From JADFDG01 sp049323295 (GTDB taxonomy: Bacteria; Pseudomonadota; Gammaproteobacteria; Pseudomonadales; JADFDG01), in contig JBMOON010000040.1 of the NCBI GenBank assembly GCA_049323295.1, positions 1 to 64,000 of the forward strand: a DNA stretch of 64,000 bases, given 5' to 3'. This document shows, piece after piece, positions 56,647 to 64,000 of this stretch (the first letter of the stretch is position 1; every line of letters starts with the position of its first letter). The notes below the pieces were generated by a model. That model made no database searches. It had not been told where the DNA came from and worked only from the letters and a program-made list of their open reading frames with translations. The position numbers and the translations under genes were made by a program.

Positions 56647-57650
56647 CGTTCCGCATCCGGCTCGATGGCCGCGACGATTCGTTCGTGGCGCTGCCCGGCG
56701 AATCGCTGCTCGACGCCGGACGTCGGGCCGGCTTCACGTTTCCCCAGGCCTGTCGCAACGGCAACTGTTTCCGTTGCGAAGGACGACTGCTGGCGGGCGA
56801 GGTGGAACACCGGCGCACGCATGCGCGCCTGCAGGCGGCGGAGAGCCCGGAGCCGGTGTTGCCGTGCATCGTCGAGGCGCGCAGCGATTGCCGGCTGCGG
56901 GTGGAAGGCGTCTACGGGCCGGGCGAACTGCCGGTGCTCGATGTGGCCGCCCAGGTCGTTGCCGTGGAGATGCTCAACCACAATGTGGCGCGCATCGGCC
57001 TGCGCCTGCCGGCCGGCCGGCGCATCGCCCGGCTCGCCGGGCAATATCTGGAAATACTCGATCCGGCCACCGGTGCGGCCTATGCGTTCTCCATCGCCTC
57101 GCCGCCGGAAAGCGGGCGCGACATCGAGTTGCACGTGCGGCATGGCGAGGACAATCCGGCTTCGCTGGCCGTCATGGCGCTGCTGCGCGGCAATGCCGTG
57201 GTGCGCGTGCGGCTGCCGATGGGCGATTGTTCGCTGGCCGGCGAACCGCGGTTGCCGTTGCTGATCGTTGCCGGCTCGACCGGGTTCTCGCAGGCCAAGG
57301 CGTTCGTCGAGCACGCCATCGCGTGCCGCTGGAAGATTCCGGTCGCGCTGTACCGGGGCGTACGTGAACCCGCCGACCTGTATTTGCCCGACCTGCCGGA
57401 GCAGTGGGCCCGGCAGCACGCCAATATCCGCTGTATATCGGTGATCTCGCATGCTGCGGATACCCGGGGCATGCGGCACGGTCACGTGCACGAGGCCGTG
57501 CTGGCGGATCGCCCGGATTTTGCCAACCTGCTGGTCTATGGCTGCGGCTCGCCGCCGATGGTGTATGCCGCCCTGGACGCCTTCACCGCCGCCGGCCTGC
57601 CGCGCGAGCGGTTTTTTTCCGATGTCTTTGCCTGGGCGCCCCGCGACTGA
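56643..57650 (+). CDS. 2Fe-2S ferredoxin-NAD(P)H reductase (CDP-6-deoxyglucoseen reductase-like)
   Basis: A 335-residue soluble oxidoreductase with three domains. The plant-type ferredoxin domain (1-90) has the cluster Cys in 'ACRNGNCFRCEGRLLAG', with a fourth Cys at 'LPCIV'. An FAD-binding barrel (100-195) includes 'GQYLEIL' and 'FSIAS'. The NAD(P) domain (200-335) includes 'LLIVAGSTGFSQAKAF' and 'VYGCGSPPMV'. This order matches AscD and similar reductases. It overlaps ubiD; an electron-transfer partner role in ubiquinone chemistry is possible but unproven. Confidence 0.9.
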   Translation: MTFRIRLDGRDDSFVALPGESLLDAGRRAGFTFPQACRNGNCFRCEGRLLAGEVEHRRTHARLQAAESPEPVLPCIVEARSDCRLRVEGVYGPGELPVLDVAAQVVAVEMLNHNVARIGLRLPAGRRIARLAGQYLEILDPATGAAYAFSIASPPESGRDIELHVRHGEDNPASLAVMALLRGNAVVRVRLPMGDCSLAGEPRLPLLIVAGSTGFSQAKAFVEHAIACRWKIPVALYRGVREPADLYLPDLPEQWARQHANIRCISVISHAADTRGMRHGHVHEAVLADRPDFANLLVYGCGSPPMVYAALDAFTAAGLPRERFFSDVFAWAPRD

Positions 57651-57668
57651 GTGCCGGTGTGCGGACGT

Positions 57669-58919
57669 TCAGGTGCGCGCGGTCGGCAACGGCAGTTTCG
57701 GCAATTCGTTGCCGGTGATTTCGATGTGCCGGCGCAGATATTGTTCGGCCCGCGAGCTTTCGCCCAGCCGGGAATACAGGCGGGCCAGTTCGGCGCAGAC
57801 TTCGGCGGTGATCTCCCGTGCCGCGCTGGCCTCGAAATAATCGCGTGCCTTGCCCCACAGCCGATTGCGCAGACTGATGCGGCCGGCCGCCAGCAACAGC
57901 GCGGCGTGGGTCGGGCGCAGTTGCAGCCATTTTTCGGCCACGGCCAGCTGGTCCGGCGGATTGCCGGCTTCCAGGCGGCCGTAGAGGTTGAGCAGGCGGT
58001 CGTCCACCGCGCCGCCCGACATGGCGGCGCCCAGCCATTTCTCCAGCACGGCCTGCGCATCCGGAATCGCTTCCTGCTGCAGCAACAGGGTGACGTAGGT
58101 AACGAGCACGTCGTTGTCGGCGCGCATTTCCGGCGGCGCGGCCTTCCAGGCATTGTTCAGTGCTTCGGTGCGTGCGCGACGGCTGGAATAACCGGCTTCG
58201 CCTGCCACGGTCTGCAGTCTGCCCTGCCAGCTGCGGCGGGCGAGGATCGTCCAGTCGCCGGGCGGAATCTGCGCCTTCACCGCCGGCAGCAATTCGGTCA
58301 GCGCCTGCCAGGCTTCGAGTCGCGCATAGATGTCGAGCAAAAGTCGCAGTGCGCGCGGATGCTTCGGGAAGCGTTCGCGCAGACGCTCCAGCACGAGCCG
58401 CGCGCTGGCCGGATCGTTTTGTCGCAGTTTCATCGAGGCGAGTCGCACCTCGACCAGCGGCGCCGCATCGCCGGCGGTAGCGCGCGCCTCGCGCAGGATC
58501 TGTTCGGCGAGATCGAAGCGGCCGTCTTCTTCTGCCGCCCGCGCGGCAGTCAACCGTACCGGCAACGGCACGTCCATCAGTTCTGCCGCTTTCATCAGCG
58601 TGCTGGCGGCCTTGCTCCAGTCGGCCTCGGCATATTGCGTCAGCCCGGTTTCGGTGAGCCGGCGCGCCTGCTGCGCGCGTCGTTCCGCCCGCCAGCGACG
58701 CCAGGCAGCGGCGGCATCGAACAACGAGTTGAGCAGACCGAGCGAGAACAGCACGGCAACGAACAGGATCAGCACGCCGGTCAGCGCCACCCAGAGGCTG
58801 GTGGTCAGCACCCAGTCATGCCAGCCGACCAGCACGTAGCCGGGATCGTCGAGCATCAGCTGTCCGGCGATCGCGCCCAGCGCGAGCGCCAGCAGCAGCC
58901 ACAGCAGCGCGCGCTTCAT
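57669..58919 (-). CDS. hemY: HemY heme-biosynthesis-associated TPR protein
   Basis: A 416-residue HemY, N-terminal two membrane helices (~3-20 and ~40-62) plus a long TPR-like helical domain. Its starting motif 'GYVLVGWHDWVLTTSLWVALTG' with Trp residues is typical. The role in tetrapyrrole synthesis is not established; the gene is consistently last in the hemCDXY operon. Its ATG overlaps the hemX stop by four bases (ATGA). It converges with the reductase gene. Confidence 0.93.
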   Translation of the reverse strand: MKRALLWLLLALALGAIAGQLMLDDPGYVLVGWHDWVLTTSLWVALTGVLILFVAVLFSLGLLNSLFDAAAAWRRWRAERRAQQARRLTETGLTQYAEADWSKAASTLMKAAELMDVPLPVRLTAARAAEEDGRFDLAEQILREARATAGDAAPLVEVRLASMKLRQNDPASARLVLERLRERFPKHPRALRLLLDIYARLEAWQALTELLPAVKAQIPPGDWTILARRSWQGRLQTVAGEAGYSSRRARTEALNNAWKAAPPEMRADNDVLVTYVTLLLQQEAIPDAQAVLEKWLGAAMSGGAVDDRLLNLYGRLEAGNPPDQLAVAEKWLQLRPTHAALLLAAGRISLRNRLWGKARDYFEASAAREITAEVCAELARLYSRLGESSRAEQYLRRHIEITGNELPKLPLPTART

Positions 58920-59908
58920 GGCGCGCGCTCCACGGCGTCGGTCTCCGGCAGCAGCCGCGCCGCCAGCGTGCGGGTGGCGGCGAGCGACGTGGTCAGGTCG
59001 GGCGCGTTGCGGCCGATGTCCAGGGTCTGCAGGCTGGCGATTTCGCGCTGCAGACGCGTACGTTGCAGCGGATCGCCGCCGGTGGTGCGCGCCAGCCAGC
59101 GATCGGCCTGTTGCAGGGCAGCGCCATAGACGCCGGCGCGGCGCTGCAGCAGGGCCAGCTGTGCCTGCTCGACCAGCAGCCGGAAATTCTGCGCGGCAAA
59201 CTCGCGTTCTCCGGTGGTGACCAGCGGCGACAACGGCTCGTCGACGCGCCGCAGGGTGACCAGTGACATCAGGCTGTTGCGGAAACGTTCCCAGCCCGTG
59301 CCTGTCGTTGCAGTACGGTCGTTGCCGGCCGGCGCGCCGGTGGCCGCATTCGCTGTCGTGCGTGGCTGTACCAGTCCGTCGAATGCCGTCGACAGGGCGG
59401 CCAACCGCAACCAGGTTGCCTCGACGTCGAGTGTGGCCATGTCGCGCAGCCGGGCGATGTCCTGCGCGAGCGCGCTGCGTGCGGCGTGGGTGTCGGCCGT
59501 GCGCACCGACTGCAGTGCGGCGTCGGCGGCCAACAGCAGGGCCAGTGCGCCCTGCGGATCCTGCATCAGGGTCAGTCGTTGCGCGGCGAGCCGGACCAGG
59601 TGCTCGGCTTCGGTAGCCAGCAGGCCGGCGCGGCGCGCACCGGCGAGATCATCCACCCGCTGTGTCAGATCGGCGAGGGACGACGCCACCTGACGATCGT
59701 CACCGGCAAGCGATTCGGTGCGGCGCGCCATCTCGGCCAGGCGCTCGCCGACTTCGTCGCTGTGTGCGTGCTCGCGCGATTCGAGTGCGCGCATGCTGTT
59801 GAGCAGCCAGAAACCGAGAGCAAAGGCGGCGGCCACCGCAGCGATGGTCAGTACCGGCATCGTGGCACGGCGCGCCGGCCAGTGGGCGGTCGGAAAATCG
59901 TCCGTCAT
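58916..59908 (-). CDS. hemX: HemX-like protein
   Basis: A 330-residue HemX homologue, anchored by one membrane helix (~18-40) after a short basic/Pro N-terminus. The rest is coiled-coil and helical: 'LADLTQRVDDLAGARR' and 'AEHLVRLAAQRLTLMQDPQGALALL' with Gln-heavy stretches, all expected. A methyltransferase domain, present in some fusions, is absent. The TGA overlap with hemD (ATGA-type, four bases) links it to the operon. Confidence 0.92.
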   Translation of the reverse strand: MTDDFPTAHWPARRATMPVLTIAAVAAAFALGFWLLNSMRALESREHAHSDEVGERLAEMARRTESLAGDDRQVASSLADLTQRVDDLAGARRAGLLATEAEHLVRLAAQRLTLMQDPQGALALLLAADAALQSVRTADTHAARSALAQDIARLRDMATLDVEATWLRLAALSTAFDGLVQPRTTANAATGAPAGNDRTATTGTGWERFRNSLMSLVTLRRVDEPLSPLVTTGEREFAAQNFRLLVEQAQLALLQRRAGVYGAALQQADRWLARTTGGDPLQRTRLQREIASLQTLDIGRNAPDLTTSLAATRTLAARLLPETDAVERAP

Positions 59909-60709
59909 GCGCGATCCTCGTCGGACTGGCCGGCGGCGCCGGCGTGGTCGGTGGAATGCCGGGCGGCCAGCAGCGCGGCCAGCAGGTTGTCGTCGTCGGC
60001 GCCGGTGGCAGCCACTACGCGCGGCAACCCGCCGTCGCGCGCCAGTGCGGCGATGCGTTCGCCGGCGGCCACCACCAGAGCATCCTGCGTGCGCAGCCAC
60101 GGCGCCCGTGCGAGCAGATTCTGCAATGCGTCGCCGCTGGTCACCAGCACCGCGCGTTGCGCGGCGGGTACCGGCAGGGCGCGCCATGCCGCCAGTGCCC
60201 GGCCGGCCTCGGCGTTTTCCGTGCGGCGGTAGGCGGCCAGGCGTTCGAGACGGGCACCGCGTGCCGTCAGCGCCTGCTCGAGCAGGCCGCGACCGCCTTC
60301 GCCGGTGAGCAGCAGAACGCGGCGGCCGGCAATGTCATTCAGTTGCGGCAGGGCCAGCAGGCCTTCCGAGCGCGCATCGTCCGGCGCGGCAGCCGTTATG
60401 CCCCGTACGGCGAGCGCGGCGGCCGTGGCGCGGCCGACGGCCAGCCAGCATACGCCGGCCGGCCACTGCGGCCAGTATTCCGCCAGCCGATCGACACCGA
60501 ATTGCACGGCGTGGCGACTGGTGACGATCACGACGTCGAAGCGGTCGAGGTCCTGCGCGAGTGCCCGCGCGGCGGTTGTTTCCGGCAGCGCCTCGATGGC
60601 CAGCACCGGCGCGCGGTGCACGATGGCGCCGGCATCCGTCAGCGCGGCGCACAGCGAATCGGCGACGCCGGCCGGACGGGTGACCAGCACCTGCCAGCCA
60701 CGCAGCGGT

Positions 60710-60735
<26 letters not shown>
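59905..60735 (-). CDS. hemD: Uroporphyrinogen-III synthase
   Basis: A 276-residue HemD that cyclises and inverts hydroxymethylbilane into uroporphyrinogen III. The family is variable, but 'VLVTRPAGVADSLCAAL', 'FDVVIVTSRHAVQFGV', 'RVLLLTGEGGRGLLEQAL', 'AYRRTE' and 'AVLVTSGDALQNLL' mark it. The start ATG at 60735 lies 26 bases inside hemC, so the two overlap strongly. A C-terminal Ala/Asp tail of about 30 residues is non-conserved. Confidence 0.93.
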
Positions 60736-61654
<919 letters not shown>

Positions 61655-61688
61655 GGCGCTTCAGGGTTTCCTCACGACCGGAAAACGA

Positions 61689-61714
61689 AAAAGGCCGCGT
61701 AGTGGCGGCCTTTT
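61689..61714 (-). terminator. Rho-independent terminator of the TRL-like gene
   Basis: AAAAGGCCGC / GCGGCCTTTT, a 10-bp stem with a 6-base loop. A/T tracts lie on both sides, but the minus-strand reading after the TRL-like gene is the useful one. It separates that gene from hemC. Confidence 0.85.
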
Positions 61715-61731
61715 CCGGAAACGCGGCCGGA

Positions 61732-62052
61732 TCAGTTGCCGTACACGACGACCGTGAAGTCCGCGACGATGCCGAAGACGTTCTGCGCTTCGTAATCGAC
61801 GTGGTGGATCTCGGTGATGCCGCCGTTCTGCGCCGCCGTCTGGATCGAGGCGTCGCCGGTGGCGATGAAGCCGAAGAACGAACGTACGGTGGCGCGACCG
61901 ACGCGGGTCGGTTCCTTCGAGCTGCCGGTCGCCGTCCAGGGATACTTGGCGTTGGTGTAGCCGAAACCGGTTACCGGGCCTACGGTCACGGCGCAGCCGC
62001 TCAGCGCCAGGGCAAGCGCAAGGGCGGAGCACAGGGCAATGAAGCGCTTCAT
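61732..62052 (-). CDS. TRL-like family lipoprotein
   Basis: A 106-residue exported lipoprotein with lipobox LALSGC (Cys ~17). The TRL-like signature 'FGYTNAKYPWTATG' and the end 'GDASIQTAAQNGGITEIHHVDY' broken by turns match PF13146. The function is unknown. The gene has a CA-rich leader (AACAACAACAGGATCG) with AGGA as ribosome site. It lies between hemC and algR on the same strand; its own terminator follows. Confidence 0.85.
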   Translation of the reverse strand: MKRFIALCSALALALALSGCAVTVGPVTGFGYTNAKYPWTATGSSKEPTRVGRATVRSFFGFIATGDASIQTAAQNGGITEIHHVDYEAQNVFGIVADFTVVVYGN

Positions 62053-62158
62053 ACGGCGATCCTGTTGTTGTTCTGGTTGGAGGTCGTCGGGCGGAAAGCT
62101 GGCCGCGCGGTCGGGGGGAGGATAGCGGAAGCGGGCTGGCTGGGCCAGCCGACCGGGG

Positions 62159-62911
62159 TTACAGATGCTGCAGCAGACGCCGCAAACCGGATACATGCCG
62201 GCGGCTGACGGTCAGCCTTTCGTCGGTGTCCCGCAGTCGCACCTGGTAATGCCCGGTGCTGATCTGCTCCAGACCGTCGATGAACCGGCGGGCCACCAGC
62301 GAGTTGCGGTGGATGCGCACGAAGCGCTCGCCGAACTCGTCTTCCAGCTCCTTTAGCGTCTCGTCGATCAGCACCTCGCCGCGCCCGGAGCGGACGGTGA
62401 CGTACTTCTGGTCGGCGAGGAAATAACGGATGTCGTCCACTGGCACCAGTTCGATGCCGCGGTGGGTCTTGGCGCTGATGTGGGTCCGCTGCTTGTTGCC
62501 GTGGCTCTGGTCATTGGCGGCGTTCACCTGCGCCAGTGCGGACAGCTGTACCCGGTTGAGGCTGCGCGCCTTGTCCAGGGCTTCGGCGAGCGCTTCCCGG
62601 CGTACGGGTTTGAGCAGGTAGCCGACGGCGTTGACGTTGAAGGCCTGCAGCGCATGGTCGTCGTAGGCGGTGCAGAAGATGATCGCCGGCGGTGCCTTTT
62701 TCTGGCTGATCAGCTTGGCGGCCTCGAGACCGTCCATCTGCGGCATGCGGATGTCCAGCAGGACGATGTCGGCCTCGGTTTCGCGCAGTCGCTGCACGGC
62801 CTCGGCGCCGTTGACTGCCTCGCCGACCACCTCGTAGCCGTCCATGTCCGAGACCAGGCGGGAGAGCCGCTCCCGGGCCAGTTGCTCGTCATCGCACACC
62901 AGTACCTTCAT
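62159..62911 (-). CDS. algR: AlgR-type LytTR response regulator
   Basis: A 250-residue regulator. The receiver (1-120) has 'LVCDDE', the phospho-Asp in 'VLLDIRMPQMDG' (about 54) and the Lys in 'LLKPVRREAL'. The C-terminal LytTR DNA-binding domain (~140-250) ends 'RDTDERLTVSRRHVSGLRRLL'. In pseudomonads AlgR controls alginate, type IV pili and virulence. The ATG overlaps the algZ stop (ATGA), so kinase and regulator are coupled. The order hemC-(TRL)-algR-algZ is conserved except for the TRL gene. Confidence 0.94.
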   Translation of the reverse strand: MKVLVCDDEQLARERLSRLVSDMDGYEVVGEAVNGAEAVQRLRETEADIVLLDIRMPQMDGLEAAKLISQKKAPPAIIFCTAYDDHALQAFNVNAVGYLLKPVRREALAEALDKARSLNRVQLSALAQVNAANDQSHGNKQRTHISAKTHRGIELVPVDDIRYFLADQKYVTVRSGRGEVLIDETLKELEDEFGERFVRIHRNSLVARRFIDGLEQISTGHYQVRLRDTDERLTVSRRHVSGLRRLLQHL

Positions 62912-64000
62912 TGGCGTGTACCTGCTTGTTGTTCTTCTGTTTTTCGGGCCAGCGCGCGCCCGTCGCGACCGATATTAAAAGGATAGTGGAGGGTCGTGCC
63001 ATAGCTGTCGCCCTGTCGCCCCCCCTCGATGCCGGCTTCCGGGCCGTACATGGCCTGCAGCCGGTAGCGGATGTTCTCCATGGCCATGCGGTTGCCCCGG
63101 TGGCCGGTCTCGGGCGGGGCGTCGCCGACCGGGTTGTCCACCCGGATCCGGATTTCGCCGTCCCGGAAGGTGGCTGCCACCGTCACCGTGCCCCCGTCGG
63201 CCAGGGGCTGGATGCCATGGTAGATGGCGTTTTCCAGCAGCGGCTGCAGGGTCAGCAGGGGGATGCGCAGGTCGGCCAGCGGGAGGTCGGCCAGTTGCCA
63301 GTCCACCCGCAGGCGCTCGCCCAGCCGCAGCTGCTCGATCCGGATGTAGCGCCGGCACAGATCCAGTTCCTGGGCCAGCGGCACCTCGTTGCCGGCATCG
63401 CGCAGGCTGGCCCGGAACAGGTCGGCCAGGTCCTCGACCACCGTTTCCGCGGTCTCCGGATCGGTGGCGATCAGGCTGGCGATGATGTTCATGCTGTTGA
63501 ACAGGAAGTGCGGCCGGATCCGCGACTGCAGGGCCTGGATCCGGGCCTTCAGCTCGGCTTCCTGCTGCAGCCGCAACTGCTCCTGCACGTAGAAGTACCG
63601 CATGATCAGGCCGCCGATGATGGCGGCGATCAGGACGTGGGAAAGCACGCTGGCCAGGGTTGGTCCGGTCGCGGGATTGGCTGCGCCGAGCACGGCGCCG
63701 TAGAGATACTGGGTGAGCAGGCTGAAGAACAGGGCGTCGGCGACGATCACCCCGTAGGCCAGTACGGCCGCCTGGCGGCGGTGCAGGCCTTCCAGATGCT
63801 TGCGCAGCTGGCAGAGGATGGCCGCCGAGGAGAGGGCGACCAGCTGCACGAACAGCGAGGTGACGGCCAGATCGAGCCAGGCATCGGTTGTGAGGCCGCT
63901 GCGGGCCAGTACCAGCACGATGGCCAGCAGTTCGGCCACCAGCACCAGGATGCCGACGGCCTCGCGCCCGCACAGGTCGGGCAGGAAGAAGTGTTCGGGC
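62908..64000 (-). CDS. algZ: AlgZ/FimS-like sensor histidine kinase (5' truncated by window edge)
   Basis: The C-terminal ~363 residues of a LytS-family kinase; the frame stays open to the window end, so the true start lies outside. The visible N-terminus 'HFFLPDLC' is typical of AlgZ. About four membrane helices follow, then the His_kinase domain with 'IRPHFLFNSMNIIASLIATDPETAE' broken here after the H-box (His ~165), 'LQPLLENAIYHGIQPLADGG' (N box) and a G-box variant 'NRMAMENIRYRLQ'. As in other AlgZ proteins, the canonical glycine ATP boxes are weak. It pairs with algR. Confidence 0.93.
   Translation of the reverse strand, partial: PEHFFLPDLCGREAVGILVLVAELLAIVLVLARSGLTTDAWLDLAVTSLFVQLVALSSAAILCQLRKHLEGLHRRQAAVLAYGVIVADALFFSLLTQYLYGAVLGAANPATGPTLASVLSHVLIAAIIGGLIMRYFYVQEQLRLQQEAELKARIQALQSRIRPHFLFNSMNIIASLIATDPETAETVVEDLADLFRASLRDAGNEVPLAQELDLCRRYIRIEQLRLGERLRVDWQLADLPLADLRIPLLTLQPLLENAIYHGIQPLADGGTVTVAATFRDGEIRIRVDNPVGDAPPETGHRGNRMAMENIRYRLQAMYGPEAGIEGGRQGDSYGTTLHYPFNIGRDGRALARKTEEQQAGTRQ

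Noticed and set aside
62921..62940. ACAACA-like stretch upstream of algR
   Set aside because: It lies inside the 3' end of algZ and is explained by coding for Glu-Gln-Gln-Ala.

Overview
The window is 64 kb of high-GC bacterial chromosome with dense, short-spaced genes and no phage, IS, CRISPR or RNA genes that I can see. Gene content and order point to a gammaproteobacterium. Two blocks follow the order I remember from Pseudomonas aeruginosa chromosomes: an amgS-amgR-tex-gshA block (10.2-20.6 kb), and an extended hemB-ppk-ppx-trxA-rho-ubiD block followed by hemY-hemX-hemD-hemC-algR-algZ (38.3-64 kb). Several lipid-type hydrolases and thioesterases, a PF10118-type metal hydrolase and OruR-like AraC regulators would fit an environmental Nevskiales/Xanthomonadales-like lineage, but that placement is an inference.

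Layout. 0-5.5 kb: the 3' part of recQ, a DUF3592-type membrane protein, a secreted protein, and a PA0069-type radical SAM gene whose start is covered by a near-perfect LexA-type box. 5.5-10.3 kb: VOC protein, an unknown, an SDR plus hotdog-fold pair, a metal-dependent hydrolase behind a promoter with an inverted repeat in its spacer, and an acyl-CoA thioesterase-like gene. 10.3-20.6 kb: EnvZ/OmpR-type (AmgS/AmgR) two-component pair, an orphan PilH-like receiver, Tex, a three-gene 2-oxoacid dehydrogenase operon (E1 alpha, E1 beta, E2; no E3) and gshA. 20.7-30.9 kb: FKBP isomerase, DsbB, LrgA/LrgB pair, a lower-GC island with one unknown membrane protein, RlmA, a second FKBP lipoprotein, a histone H1-like protein, a TIGR02444 protein and an ABC-F ATPase.

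29.2-38.3 kb: two paralogous CocE/X-Pro-peptidase-like lipoprotein hydrolases flanking two paralogous AraC regulators and a beta carbonic anhydrase, then a small secreted protein, DUF502 and GreB. 38.3-52.1 kb: hemB, a WecE-like aminotransferase, a membrane glycosyltransferase-like protein, ppk, then an unusual run of four co-oriented, overlapping genes (44.65-50.59 kb) for large exported proteins of unknown function, then ppx. 52.2-64 kb: trxA, rho (long leader, Arg/Gly/Glu-rich N-terminal extension), a small unknown, ubiD with a ferredoxin-reductase-type partner, the hemCDXY operon, a TRL-like lipoprotein, and the AlgR/AlgZ regulators (algZ runs off the window).

The most unusual part is the four-gene cluster between ppk and ppx. 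All four proteins have an export signal followed by the same short motif (L-[DS]-[DE]-x-x-[ML]-x-x-V-x-[GA]-x-x-G), Asn/Gly/Cys-rich bodies with Cys-bracketed loops, and overlapping gene boundaries. They look like a co-translated set of surface or periplasmic proteins inserted in an otherwise conserved housekeeping neighbourhood.
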